64,000 nt of DNA from Mycoplasma sp. OR1901 (GCF_013348745.1 NZ_CP054666.1:248001-312000), one strand, 5' to 3'. Positions 42,346 through 54,696 are shown, counted from the first letter of the stretch. Made by a program: numbers and translations. The notes: a model not told the origin generated them from the letters alone.

Positions 42346-43704
42346 ATGACTATAAAAAGAGAAAAAATGTTAGAAATAGTAAATCATCTTAAAAATTTTG
42401 GTTTCGTTTTTCAAGGTAGTGAAATTTACGGAGGATTATCAAATACATGAGATTATGGACCTTTAGGTTCACTACTTAAAGATAATATTGCCCGTGCTTG
42501 AAAAATCGAATTTATTATCAAAGAATCAAATAATCATTTAATTGATTCGAAGATATTAATGAACCCAAATGTATGAGTTACAAGTGGTCACGTTGGTAAT
42601 TTTAGTGATCCATTAATTGAAAACAAAGTAAATCAAAAAAGATATCGTGCAGATAAATTAATACAAGAAATTGATGAAAATATAATTCCTGAGAAAATGA
42701 CAAACGAAGAAATGAGAGATTTCTTAGTAAAAAATTTACCTGAATATGAAGGATCAAAAACTGATTGATCAGAAATTAGAAAATTTAACTTAATGTTCCA
42801 AACACACCAAGGTGTTGTTGAAGGTGAAAAATCAGTTGTATATTTAAGACCTGAAACAGCTCAAGGTATATTTGTTAATTTTAAAAATGTTTTAAGAACT
42901 TCAAGATCTAAATTGCCTTTTGGTATTGGTCAAATTGGAAAAAGTTTTAGAAACGAAGTAACCCCGGGTAATTTTATTTTTAGAACAAGAGAGTTCGAAC
43001 AAATGGAACTTGAATTTTTTACACACCCTGATGAGGCTGACAAATGATTCGATTACTACATTAACAAGGCTTGAAATTTTGTTAAAAAAATCGGAATTAA
43101 CGAAGAAAGCATTAGAATAAGAAAGCATGATGATTCAGAACTTTCTCATTATTCAACTGCTACAAGTGATATTGAATTTAAATTCCCATTTGGTTGAGGT
43201 GAATTATTAGGTATTGCAAACCGTACTGATTTTGACTTAAAATCACATTCGAAAGCCACAGGCGAAGCACTTGATTATTTAGACCCACAAACAAACCAAA
43301 AAGTTGTTCCTTATGTAATTGAACCAAGTATTGGTTTAGATCGTCTAATGCTTGCTGTTATTTCTGATGCATATAATGTTGAAGAATTAGAAAACGATGA
43401 AAGAGTTGTGTTAAAATTCCCTCTTTCAATAGCACCATTTAAATTAGCAGTTTTACCATTAATGAAAAAAATATCAGAACCAGCTATTAAACTTTATGAA
43501 AAATTACTTGAAAAAGGAATTAGTGTAACATATGATGATGCAGGTTCTATTGGTAAAAGATATAGACGTCAAGACGCAATTGGTACATATTGATGTGCTA
43601 CAATTGATTATCAAACTTTAGAAGATAATACAATTACATTAAGAAACAGAGATACAATGGAACAAATTAGAATTTCTGTTGATGATATCGTTAAATATTT
43701 ATAA
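42346..43704 (+). CDS. glyS: Glycine-tRNA ligase (dimeric type)
   Basis: 452 residues. Charges tRNA-Gly. Class II core: motif 1 region near [17 protein letters not shown], motif 2 [14 protein letters not shown] with [19 protein letters not shown], motif 3 [12 protein letters not shown]. The C-terminal anticodon-binding domain ([30 protein letters not shown]) follows. Alpha-2 type as in other mollicutes. First gene of a seven-gene operon. About nine TGA codons encode Trp. No Shine-Dalgarno sequence. Confidence 0.97.
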
Positions 43705-43726
43705 AAAATAAAAGGAGTTTAGTAAG

Positions 43727-45760
43727 ATGGCAACAATCCCACGTGATATTGTTGATGAAATAGTGTCAAATTCAAATATTGTTGATGTTATTTCTAATTT
43801 CCTTTCACTTACACGCAAAGGTAATAATTATTATTCTCTTTGCCCTTTTCATTCTGATAAAAACCCTAGTTTTTCGGTTTCACCACAAAAAAATATTTAT
43901 AAGTGTTTTTCGTGTGGAGAAAGCGGAAATGCATTGAATTTCATAATGAAAAAAACAGGTAAAGGTTTTGTTGAATCATTAGAATATTTAGCAAATTTAA
44001 TTGGTTATAATTATGACTTTTCTAGTTATAAATTTGACCCTTTATCACATTTCTCAAAGGAAGATTTGAATTTATTTGATCTATTAGATGCTGCAAATAC
44101 TTTTTTAAAAACACAACCTTTGAGATTCGATGTTGCAACTAAATTTTTAAACAAACGTGAAGTTAATAATTTTGAACTTCTAAATACTTTTGATATTGGG
44201 TATTCAAAAGATAATGATTTAACTGAATACTTAATTAATACACTTCATTACTCAGAAAAAGAGCTAGCAGATGCTGGGCTTATTAATACAGATTTATACA
44301 ATTATTTTCAAAATAGAGTTACTTTTGCAATAAGAGATAACAATGGAAAAGTCGTTGGATTTAGCGGAAGAACACTTGACCCAAATGTTAAAAGTAAATA
44401 TCTTAATTCTCCAGAAACTAGATTATTTAAAAAATCAAAAATTCTATATAACTACTATAATGCAAAAGAATTTATAAGAACAAAAAAAGAAATTATTATT
44501 GTTGAAGGTTATTTTGACGTAATTGCACTTTATAAATCTAACATTAAAAATGCTGTAGCTTTAATGGGGACAGCATTAAGTGATAATCATATTGCATATA
44601 TTAAAAATTATCGCATCAAGTTATTTTTAGATAATGATCAAGCCGGAATTAATGCTTCGTTAAAATCAATATTAGCATTATATAAACATGGTATTCATGA
44701 TATTGATATTGTAATAAATACATATAATAAAGATCCTGATGAAATATTAAAACAATACGGAGAAGTAAAATTAAATGAACTTTTATCTAATACTAAAAAT
44801 TCATTAGATTTTATTTATGATTATTTTATAAGTAAAAATAACTTAGATGATAATAAAGATTTTGCAAGTTTACAAGAATTTGAAAAAAATATTTTAGACT
44901 TTTTAAAATATTTACCAGAGAAATTTTCTAGCTATATAACTAACAAGTTTTTCAAAAATTATGATTACAAAATAGAAATTCAAAAACAAACTGAACAAAA
45001 TTTTGTAGAAGAAGATGTTTATAACTATAACTCGCAAGATTTAGGGGTTTTAGATGATAGTTTAGTGCCTGTTGAGGATAATTATCAAATACCAAATGAC
45101 CCATATATAAATAATGTTATTCCAAACAATAACAATTATTCTAATCAAATTAATTTTAATAATGACCCAAGAAGACTTTTAAATAATGTTATTAATAATA
45201 ATATCCAAATTAAGTTTTTAATATACATGATTGAAAGTCAATATATAAATGACAGAATTGAAGATTCAGATAATAAAAATTTTTATGAAAAACATGATCT
45301 TTATAAGAATGTCTATAATAAAATTCAACAAATGCATCAACAAAATAAAGATGATAATGATGATTTAGATTTTTTAGATAATTTAGATAGTGATTTTCAA
45401 TTAAGTGAAAATGTAAAGAATATAATCAGTATTAAAAAAGAAGATATATTAAATGACTTAAATAACATTTTTTCAAAATTAGTTTATCTAGAAAATAATT
45501 CAACTCAAATAGACCAATCAAGCATCAATTCATTTTTTGAAGAATATTCATCAAGAATTAGAAACGAAGTTGCTTTAAATCAAACTGAATGAGAAATAAA
45601 TTTAGATCCTTTAATAAGAGCATTTACCAACGAATTTATTATCAAAAATAAAAATAATATGTCTAATATTAAAACAGGTGACATAGATGTAATAAGAACA
45701 TTTTATTCAAGGAATAAAAAAACAACTATAAAAAAAGAAGAAAATAAAAAAGGAGATTAA
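43727..45760 (+). CDS. dnaG: DNA primase
   Basis: 677 residues. Makes RNA primers at replication forks with DnaB. N-terminal zinc ribbon (Cys39, His42, Cys60, Cys63 in LCPFHSDKNPSF..YKCFSCG). RNA polymerase core and Toprim (IIIVEGYFDVIALY, FLDNDQAG) follow. The C-terminal third is Asn/Asp-rich, including a low-complexity NNVIPNNNNYSN stretch, and would hold the helicase-binding domain in diverged form. AAAGGAG site. One TGA-coded Trp near the end. Its stop is one base from rpoD. Confidence 0.96.
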
Positions 45761-45761
45761 A

Positions 45762-47264
45762 ATGAATGAATATAGTTTAGTAATCGACATTTTAAAAGAT
45801 GAATTGAAGAGGAAAAAGAAAACTTTTTTCACTCAAGAGGAAGTGTTTGATATCTTAGATAAAAGAAAACTAAGTATTGCTCAAGATGATGATTACGATG
45901 GTATCACTGAATTTTTTGAAGTTCTTATGAAACACAATATCATTAGTAATAAAGTTGATCAGGGTGACGATGAATTAATTGATAATACATGATCTAAAGA
46001 AATAGAAACTTCATCTCAAAAGCCAACTACAAAGAAAAAAGAAAAGAAAACTAAAGAAGAAGTTCAAATCGAAGAAGAAAATGAACTTGATTTTGATGAT
46101 GAGTCAGAGGAGCTAGATCCTGACTTATTTGAAGATGAGGATGATGATTCTTCAGACGATGACGACGATGATAAAACAGAATATGATTACTCAAATGATG
46201 ACAACGATGAATTAGAATCTGAAGAGGAAGAAGAAGTTGAAGAAGAGGCTGATGATTTATATTCATCTAGCTCTGAAGATGACGAGTTTGATTTAGACTT
46301 AAGCTTTGATGCTAATCAAGAAATTTTATTAGAAACTGAAAATAAAAAAACAAGTAACTTAGCAAATAAATTAACCGAAACTAATGACATTGTTAAATGA
46401 TATATGCGTTGAATCGGTAAATATGGTAACCTTTTAACTGATGAGGAAGAAGCTGAAATTTGCCGTCAAATTGAAAAAGGTGGTTTCAGAGGTAAAAGAG
46501 CAAGAGATAAATTAGTTTTACGTAATTTACGTTTAGTTATTAATAATGCTAAAAAATATAAAAATAGAGGTCTTTCATTTATTGATTTAATTTCTGAAGG
46601 TAACCAAGGGATTATGAAAGCTGTTCAAAAATTTGACGTCTCTAAAGGGTTCAAATTCTCAACATATGCAACATGATGAATTAGACAAGCTATTACGCGT
46701 GCAGTTGCTGATCAAGCTAGAACAATTAGGGTTCCAGTTCATATGGTTGAAACAATTAATAAAGTTTCTAAAATAGAAAGAGAACTTCAACATAATTTAG
46801 GTTATGAACCTTCTGATAAAGAAATAGCAGATGAAATTAATAGAATAGCAGGGAATGAAGATTTTACAGCTGATAAAGTAGCTTACATTAAAAAAATTAA
46901 TATTGATCCAATTTCACTTGATAAACAAGTAGGTAAAGAAAATGATTCATCATTTAGTGATTTCATTAAAGATGAAAATACAATTGGACCAGTTGATCAC
47001 TCAGCACACGAAGAATTATCTGAATTAATCTTAAAAATGATTGAAGAAACACTTGAAGAAGACGAAAAAGAATTAATTTGCAAACGTTATGGTGTAGGTT
47101 ATGATAAAGATGGTAAAAGATACAGAGTCCATTCATTAGAAGAGTTAGCTGTATCAAGAAACAATGTTTCTAAAGAAAGAATTAGACAAATTGAAAATAA
47201 AATTCTAAGAAAGTTAAGAAATAATCCTAAATTTGGTAAAAATTTAAAAGATTACCACTCATAA
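45762..47264 (+). CDS. rpoD: Principal RNA polymerase sigma factor
   Basis: 500 residues. Directs core polymerase to -10 promoters. The N-terminal region 1 is replaced by a Glu/Asp/Ser-rich acidic tract (about residues 95-180, runs of up to seven Asp). Regions 2-4 are canonical: [45 protein letters not shown], and the region 4 helix-turn-helix [20 protein letters not shown]. In region 2.4 the two Trp are TGA codons. It follows dnaG by one base, the classic dnaG-rpoD order. Confidence 0.97.
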
Positions 47265-47265
47265 T

Positions 47266-48054
47266 ATGAAATTAAAAGAAATTATTATTGAATTAGAAAA
47301 AATGTATCCACTATCAAATAAAGAAATTTGAGACCCGTCTGGATACTCAGTTAAAACACAACAACACAAAAAAGTAACAGGAGTTTTATTAGCAATTGAT
47401 TTAACTAATGAAGTTCTAGAAGAAGCAATTAAAAAAGGATGTAATTTAATCCTAACACACCATCCTTTTTTATTTGAAAAAGATAAAAAAACCGAGTTTT
47501 TAAAATCACCATATAAAAAACAAATTATTGAAAAACTAAGAAAAAATCAAATAACTTCTTACGCAATGCATACTAATTATGATTCGTCAACTTTAGGTAC
47601 TTCGTATCAAATAGTTAGAAATCTTGGTTTAGAAAAATATTTTGATTATCAATCACCAAAGTATAGTGCTATAATAAATAAAAAAACAAACTTAAATGAA
47701 ATTTCATCATTATTAAAAGAAAAATTAAGTTTACACTCATTCAGAACAAATGTCGAATCTCAAAACTACCAACAAGAATTAAATAAAGTTGCATTTTTAA
47801 GTGGGAGTGGTTATATTGGTCAAATAATTGAAATGAAAGATCAAATAGATTTATTTGTAACTAGCGATCTTAAATGAAGTGACTGAATAACATATAAAAA
47901 TAATAATATTAACATTTTAGAGATACCACATTTAGATGAAGAGGTTTTTGCTTATCATTTATACGAAATTATAAAAGAGAAATTTGAAAAAGTTCCAAAT
48001 GTACATATTTTTAAATTAGAACAACCTTACAACAATATTAATGAGGAGAAATAA
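47266..48054 (+). CDS. Nif3-like dinuclear metal-centre protein
   Basis: 262 residues. NIF3/YqfO family: WDPSGYSV replaces the usual WDNxGL start, LILTHHPFLF gives the metal-binding HHP, AMHTNYD the next ligand, and a late HLDEEVFAYHLYE. The exact function is unsettled (GTP cyclohydrolase-like fold; implicated in Fe or metal handling). Position after rpoD is conserved in Firmicutes. Touches the neighbours (1 base after rpoD, 0 before nadE). Three to four TGA-coded Trp. Confidence 0.9.
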
Positions 48055-48846
48055 ATGAGTAAAATAACATCATATAAAGACAATGTTCCAGTATATTCTA
48101 AAGAAAAAACTTTGGAGTATGTAGAAGTTTTAAAGAAGTTTTTAAAAAATAAATTAAAGAAAGCAAACGCAACTGGATTTATAGTTGGTATTAGTGGTGG
48201 AATTGATTCTGCATTAACTTACTCATTAGCAAAACTAGTTGCTCCAAACACTACAATTGGAGTAGTTATGCCTATTTCATCAATGAGTGATTCAGATTTA
48301 AAACATATTAGCGAACTTGAAAAGAAATTTGGGCAAGAATTCATTAAGGTAGATTTAAGTAGTGTTTTTGACGCACAACTTAAACAATTAAATATTTCAA
48401 ATAAATTAGCAATTGCAAACATTAAACCTAGACTAAGAATGACTACACTATATGCTTTAGCTCAAGAAAATAATTCTTTAGTATTAGGAACTGATAATGC
48501 AGATGAAGTTTATATAGGTTACTTCACTAAATATGGTGATGGTGGTGCGGATTTACTACCTATTTCTAAACTTACTAAAGGTGAAGTTAATTACATGGCT
48601 GAACTTTTAGGCGTACCAGAAAGCATTTTAAATAAAAAACCTTCTGCTGGTCTTTGAGAAGGTCAAAACGATGAAGACGAATTAGGTTTTAGTTATTTAG
48701 AACTTGATTACTACATTAATCATTTAAATGATAAAGATAAAATTAATTCATACATTAAAGATGAATCAATTGAAAAAATAAAACACAAACACAAAATATC
48801 AAAACATAAAAGAGATGGTGCTTATAAACCAAACAATGTAAAATAA
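48055..48846 (+). CDS. nadE: NAD synthetase (ammonia-dependent)
   Basis: 263 residues. Amidates nicotinate adenine dinucleotide to NAD using ATP and ammonia. PP-loop SGGIDSALTYSLAKL (about residue 47), LGTDNADEVYIGYFTKYGDG, DLLPISKLTKGEV, and PSAGLWEGQNDEDELG. No glutaminase domain. The ATG follows the nif3 stop with no gap and uses GAGGAG inside that gene. One TGA-coded Trp. Confidence 0.96.
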
Positions 48847-48858
48847 GGAGATTAAATT

Positions 48859-49581
48859 ATGGCAGGACATTCACACTCAGCAAATATAGCTCACAGGAAA
48901 GGCGCACAAGATGCAGCTAGAGGAAAAATTTTCCAAAAATTATCTAAAGAAATCTATGTAGCAGCAATGTTAGGACCAGATCCAGACATGAACCCGGCAC
49001 TTAAATTAGCTATTTCTAAGGCAAAATCAAAAAATATGCCTAAAGATAACATAGAAAGAGCAATCGCAAAAGCTAAGGGATCTAAAGATTCAGATGCATT
49101 TATTGAATTATTATTTAATGCAACAGTTAGTGGTGGAGCAACTTTTATGGTTTTAGCTTTAACTGACAATGTTAATAGAGCAAAATCAAACGTACAATCA
49201 TACTTCAACAAGCAAAATGCAACACTTGGTAAAACAGGTCAAGTTCCTTACGCATTTGATAAAAAAGGAATTATCGAAGTTTCTAAATCATTAGTTTCTG
49301 AAGATGAATTAATGATGGTCGCATTAGAAGCAGGAGCTGAAAATGTTGAAACAAACGATGAAACATTTGTTGTTTTAACTGAACCAGATAGTTTCAGTGA
49401 TGTTAAAACAAAACTTGAAGAAGAATTAAAAATTGAAGAATTTATTCAATGTGAAGTTACATACATTCCAAATATGTATGTTGAATATGATGAAGAAAAG
49501 AAAACAAAATTATTTGAATTTATCGATAAATTAAAAGAAGACGACGACGTCCAAGAAGTTTATCATAATATTCAGGAGTAA
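48859..49581 (+). CDS. yebC: YebC/PmpR-family protein (TACO1-like)
   Basis: 240 residues. Starts MAGHSHSANIAHRKGAQDAA rather than the usual MAGHSKWANIKHRK but keeps the family body: NMPKDNIERAIAKAKG, NRAKSNVQSYFNKQNATLG and QVPYAFDKKG. The family is annotated as transcriptional regulators, while recent work links members to relief of ribosome stalling. Within the glyS-rpoD operon, 12 bases after nadE. No Trp codons at all. Confidence 0.94.
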   Translation: MAGHSHSANIAHRKGAQDAARGKIFQKLSKEIYVAAMLGPDPDMNPALKLAISKAKSKNMPKDNIERAIAKAKGSKDSDAFIELLFNATVSGGATFMVLALTDNVNRAKSNVQSYFNKQNATLGKTGQVPYAFDKKGIIEVSKSLVSEDELMMVALEAGAENVETNDETFVVLTEPDSFSDVKTKLEEELKIEEFIQCEVTYIPNMYVEYDEEKKTKLFEFIDKLKEDDDVQEVYHNIQE

Positions 49582-49586
49582 ATTTA

Positions 49587-50636
49587 ATGAATTGAATTTA
49601 TGAAATTTATAAAGGTATAAATAATGGAGTTCAAAATGAAATAGGTTCTAAAATCATATTAGTTTTAATTTTCTTAATGATTTTACTTTCGATACCTACA
49701 ATTTTATCTATCACACTCCCTTTTGCTAAAAAACTATTAAATAGCAATGTAAAAGTTTATTTATATGCTTTTTCAACTGGTTTTTTCATAATATTAGCTA
49801 CCTTTGGTTTCCTTCGTGAATCTATTGAGCAATCTTCTATGTATGCGTCAACCCATGCTTATTGGAGTAAAAATACTTATTTATTAAATATATTACTAGT
49901 AGGTGGTGGATCGCTTTTAGGTTTAGTAATAGCAATTATGATTAAATTTGTTATTTCATATAAACTTAACCAAAAATTAATGAAATCTAGAAAACTAAGT
50001 GTATTCATTCATGAACATAATCATTCTGATGGCGAAATTCATCATCATTCGCATGAAGAATTTTTATCAAATAAAGATGATCGTATTAATTTAGCTGAAG
50101 ATACAATTTTTGTAGAGAAAGTAGAAAAAAAATTAAAATTAATCGCTTTATTACTTCTACTTACACATAGAATACCTGAAGGTCTATTAATAGGTTATAG
50201 TTTATCTCAAAATATTCTTATAGGCCAATTTGCCGAAATGGGTTCAACTGATGCTGGAGTTACTACTTTAACAATAGCTTATCTATTTTCATTAATATTA
50301 CATTTAATACCTGAAGAATTTATTTTCTATGTTAGATTGCGTGAATCTGGTTTTTCACCGATAAAATCATTAATGATATCATTTTTAGGTTTATCTTTAT
50401 TTTTACCATTTATGTTGATAGGTATATTTGTTAACATTGGTTCACAAGGATATATAAATTCACTAATTTATTCAACAATTGGAACAATATTTATATTTAC
50501 ATCTTTAGTGGAATTTTTACCTGAATTTTATCATTGAATATTAAACAAGAAAAAATATTTTTTTGTCATTTTAATCATGTTTATAGGAATAATATTTGCA
50601 ATTTTCATATTATCATTCCATTCACATGGTCACTAA
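49587..50636 (+). CDS. ZIP-family metal transporter
   Basis: 349 residues with eight likely helices. The ZIP metal path is visible as HRIPEGLLIGYS (helix IV) and LHLIPEEFIFY (helix V). The loop between helices III and IV is His-rich (HEHNHSDGEIHHHSHEE, about residues 145-165), as expected for zinc or iron sensing. Begins with a TGA-coded Trp (MNW) and uses an AGGAG that overlaps the yebC stop. Last gene of the operon, followed by a terminator. Metal specificity is inferred. Confidence 0.9.
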
Positions 50637-50639
50637 TAA

Positions 50640-50666
50640 ATAGGACGAAGTATCGTCCTTTTCTTA
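50640..50666 (+). terminator. Terminator of the glyS-zip operon
   Basis: TAGGACGA / TCGTCCTTTT stem with a tight AGTA loop. Confidence 0.85.
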
Positions 50667-50701
50667 TTAAATATAAAATAAGAATTTAAGTTTAAATAAT
50701 G

Positions 50702-50707
50702 TATAAT
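50702..50707 (+). promoter_or_regulatory. -10 box of the gdpP operon
   Basis: TATAAT 34 bases before the gdpP ATG, with AAAGGGA as ribosome site. Confidence 0.5.
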
Positions 50708-50740
50708 TAAACTAAATATTAAAACTCCAGAAAGGGATTG

Positions 50741-52729
50741 ATGAATACTAGAAAAAAATACCTTCTTTTTGCTCTTTTATCTATTGTTTTTATACTAATA
50801 ATTGTTGGTTTAGTACTAGTAATGTATTTCAAAAAAATAAATACATATACACATTGATTAATAATAGATTTATCAATAATTGTATGTTTAATTCTTACAT
50901 CTTTTTCAATACATCGAACTATTTTGCATTTTGCAAGAAGTAGAGAAATTATTAAAAAATCGTTTAATGGTTTTATTGAAGATATGATGGAATCAAATTC
51001 AATTGGTTTAATAATTTATGATGTTGACAAAAAAATTGTATACACAACTAAATATATAAAAACAAAATTTAAAAAAGATTTTATTGGAAAAAATATTTTT
51101 GACTTTTTTAAGGATATAAATCCAAAATATGAAGATTTAAATTTTGAAGTTAACAAATTAAATATTAGCAACGAAAACGGTGATTATGAAGTTCAATTTT
51201 GACCTTTAAACAATGTTGTTTTAATTAGAGATATAACTACAGAATCAATTTACAAGAATGAAATTTGAGAACAAAAACCAGTAATTGCAGAATTAGAAAT
51301 TGATAACTATAGCTTGTATCAATCTATACTCTCAGAGGAACAATTATTCAAAATAAATTCAATTGTTATTAACTTAATAAATGAATGTGTTAAAAGATAC
51401 AATATTATTTATCGTCAATACACAAATGGTAAATTTCTTATTTTTACTAATGAATTAACATTAAAAGAACTTATAGAAAATAATTTTGAACCTTTTATGA
51501 ATATAGATGATGATATTTCAAGAGAAGAAATTAATATTAATAAATTATCATTAAGTATTGGTATAGCACATGGTTGAAATTCACTAAATGAAAAATTAGA
51601 GCAAGCTAAAAAAGCTTTAGTTCAAGCTCAATCACGTGGTGGTGACCAAGTTGCGATATTCTCAAACTTTATGCCACACAAATATTATGGTTCAAATAAT
51701 GAAATTTTACCTGATAATAATAGAACTAAAATTAAAGAAGTTGCAAGTTACTTTGCTAGAAAACTAGAAGATACAAATATTCAAAATGTTATTATTTATG
51801 GTCATAGATTAGCAGACTTAGATGCTTTAGGATCAGCATACGCTGTATACCTAATTGCTAAGAAATTTGGTAAAAAAGTTTATATATGTAGTGAAACATA
51901 TGATAGTACAGTTGAAAATTGGTTAGAAACTAATACATGATTTAATAAAAATCAAATATTAATAAATAGAAAACAAGCTTCAGAATATAGTTCAGTGAAC
52001 ACATTAATCGTTTTTGTTGATAACTCCGATCCTTTGAGAACAGATAACCCAACAGTGTTATTAAATTCAAAACGTGAAAATATATTTGTTTTTGATCACC
52101 ATAGAGTGGCTAAACAAGTGGATTACGCACTCAAAACAAATGTATTTATCGATACTAGCTCTTCGAGTGCATCAGAAATAGTTACTGAAATATTAATGTT
52201 CTTATCATATAAAAATATTTTAGATATAAATGGTGCTCAAATGCTATTAAACGGAATTTATCTTGATACTAATAATTTTTCTAAATCTGCAACACCGAGA
52301 GCTTTCGAAGCTGCTGCATGGTTAGGGTTAAAAGGCGCAAATCCTATTATTAGTAGAGATTTATTAAAAATAGATGAAAAAACGGAAAAAGTTATTGAAT
52401 CAATATTATCAAACATAACAGAGATAAAAGAAGGATTTTACTTAGCTTATTCTGATACTGAAGTAACTAACGATGTTATTTCGATAGCAGCAAATGAAGT
52501 TTTAAAAATTAAAGGTCGTGTCGCTTCGTTTGTTGTTGCTAAATTAAAAGGTACTAAAAAATACAAACTTAGTGCACGTGGTATTAATACAAACGTTCAA
52601 ATAATTTGTGAAGCTGTAGGTGGAGGTGGTCACTTTAGTGTTGCCGCCGCTGAAAGTGATGAAGAATTGGATGTATTTATTGATAATATTAGACACGCAA
52701 TATCTCAAAATGGAAATAAGGAAGGTTAA
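50741..52729 (+). CDS. gdpP: Cyclic-di-AMP phosphodiesterase GdpP
   Basis: 662 residues. Cleaves c-di-AMP and so sets potassium and osmotic balance. Two N-terminal TM helices (about 8-28 and 38-58), a PAS-like segment (about 85-165), and a degenerate GGDEF domain (LSLSIGIAHGW, about 270). The DHH domain (YGHRLADLDALGSA, VFDHHRVA) and DHHA1 with GGGGHFSVAA follow. The DHH metal ligands are visible, so activity is expected. Starts the gdpP-rplI-dnaB order typical of Firmicutes. About six TGA-coded Trp. Confidence 0.94.
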
Positions 52730-52731
52730 AA

Positions 52732-53190
52732 ATGAAAATTATCTTAATAAAAGACTCTAAAGATGGAAAAGCAAATACAATTATTGATGTATCACCAGGT
52801 TATGGTACTAACTATTTAGTTAGAAATAAAATCGGTGTTCCATATAATGAAAAAAATTACGCTCAATTACAAAGAAAATTAGATAAATTAGTTTCTGATG
52901 AACACGAGACAAGAAATGAAGCTCATCAATTAAAAGAAAAACTTGAAGAATTAGTTTTAAAATTTGAACTAAGCGCAAATATTGATGGAAATAAAAATTT
53001 AAATGTTCATGGTTCAATTTCTACAAAAGACGTTGAAAAAGAAGTTACTAAACGTGGATTTAATGTTCCTAAACATGCTTTCCAAAAAATTCACTTAGTT
53101 TCTGAAGGGAAACACGAAATAGACGCTATTTTATATAAAGATATAGTTGCTAAAATTAGAATTGAAATTAAAATAAATGTACACAAATAA
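52732..53190 (+). CDS. rplI: Ribosomal protein L9
   Basis: 152 residues. Large-subunit protein binding 23S rRNA at the L1 stalk base. N-terminal MKIILIKDSKDGKANTIIDV and GYGTNYLVRNKIG, a long connecting helix (about 45-80), and a C-terminal domain with NVHGSISTKDV. Two bases after gdpP and overlapping dnaB by 14. Standard length. Confidence 0.96.
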   Translation: MKIILIKDSKDGKANTIIDVSPGYGTNYLVRNKIGVPYNEKNYAQLQRKLDKLVSDEHETRNEAHQLKEKLEELVLKFELSANIDGNKNLNVHGSISTKDVEKEVTKRGFNVPKHAFQKIHLVSEGKHEIDAILYKDIVAKIRIEIKINVHK

Positions 53191-54634
53191 TAAATTCAAA
53201 AAAACACCACAATATTTGAATTTTGAAAAACTATCTTCAAAATTCTTGGTAAATACTTTATTTCATGATTACAACATAGAAAGAAGTGTTTTATCAGTTA
53301 TGATTTCGATAGAAGATAAACAAAGTTTAGGTATTGAGTATTTAAATGCTGATGCTTTCTTTTATGAAGAAAATAGACAAGTTTTCAACTTCATAAGACA
53401 TAAAAGAGATCAAAATACAAAGTCTATAGTTTCTTATTCTTTTACTGATTTAAGTAATTTTCTCGCAACTGATGAACAAATACAAAAAATGTTTCCGCTT
53501 GTTAATCAAGGTTTACTTAATGATTTATCTACCTTAATGGTTAATGAAAATAATTTTTTAAATTATGTACAAAAATTAATCGAATTAAGTAAATTGAGAT
53601 TATTAGAAGTGTTTTATAATGACACTGCTAATTCAATGAAGCATAAATCTGAAATTAAATTTCAAAATTGTTTAACTGACTTTGAAACATTTGTTATTAA
53701 TAATAAAATTGATACTATAGATAATAGCAGTTTTATTTCACTTTCAGAGGCTACTAATAATTTCCGTGAAGTTTTTGAAAAAATAAGAGAAAAAGGTGAC
53801 TCTTATAATGATGATAGTATTTTTACAGGGTTTCATGCAATTGATAAATTTACTAACGGATTTAAACAAGGTCAACTTATAATATTAGCTGCACGTCCTG
53901 GTGTTGGTAAAACCGCCTTAGCTTTAAATATTGTAAGCAACGTTTTAAAAAATAAAAAGCGTAATTGTGCATTTATTTCTCTAGAGATGCCCGTTAATGA
54001 ATTGGTTGTAAGATATTATTCAGCTAACTCTAGAACACCAATGAGTAAAATTATTGACCCTAGAACATTAACCGCAGAAGAACATAGTGTTTTAAACGAT
54101 TCTTTCCACAATGATACTGCGTTAGAAAGATTATACTTCGATGATTCTCCATCAAGTAAAATTACAGATATAGTTTGAAAAATAAAACATTTATCAAAAG
54201 AATTATTAGGAAAATTAGACTTTGTGGTAGTTGATTATCTACAACTTTTAAGTGGTGGTAGTTTAGCTACTGGTAATAGACAAAATGAGGTTTCTTTAAT
54301 TTCTAGAGCATTAAAAACATTAGCTCTAGATCTTAAAATTCCTATTATGGCTCTTTCTCAGTTGTCCAGAACTGTTGAACAACGTGAAGATAAAAGACCG
54401 CAATTACATGATTTAAGAGAATCGGGTTCTATTGAACAAGATGCCGATATCGTTATTTTCTTAAATAGATCAAATAAGTTTTTACAAGAAAAAACAAATA
54501 ACGAAGACAAAAATAGTCCAATTAAAACTGATGTAACTATAGCTAAAAATAGAAATGGTCAACCTGGAATATCAAATATTTATTTCGAAGGTAAAATAGT
54601 GCTATTTCAAGAAATACAAGAAGACAATTATTAA
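53177..54634 (+). CDS. dnaB: Replicative DNA helicase DnaB
   Basis: 485 residues. Hexameric fork helicase, partner of DnaG upstream. N-terminal domain (NIERSVLSVMIS, about 35-150). RecA-like C-terminal domain with Walker A AARPGVGKTALALN, ISLEMP, FVVVDYLQLLSGG, ALSQLSRTVEQR, HDLRESGSIEQDADIVIFL and IAKNRNGQPG. A 30-residue N-terminal extension precedes the usual start; later in-frame starts are possible. Overlaps rplI by 14 bases. One TGA-coded Trp. Confidence 0.96.
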
Positions 54635-54645
54635 AAAGGAGAAAA

Positions 54646-54696
54646 ATGGATTCTTATTATTGTAAAAGTATTAAAGTAGGTATTACTCATGGATAG
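54646..54696 (+). CDS. 16-codon mini-ORF overlapping the CNNM start (possible leader peptide)
   Basis: AAAAAGGAG sits directly before this ATG, whereas the true transporter ATG at 54689 has only a weak AGG. The peptide MDSYYCKSIKVGITHG ends at TAG 54694-54696, five bases into the next gene in another frame. Its first 16 bases nearly repeat those at the real start (14 of 16). It could couple translation to dnaB or be a duplicated start left over from mutation. Confidence 0.45.
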   Translation: MDSYYCKSIKVGITHG

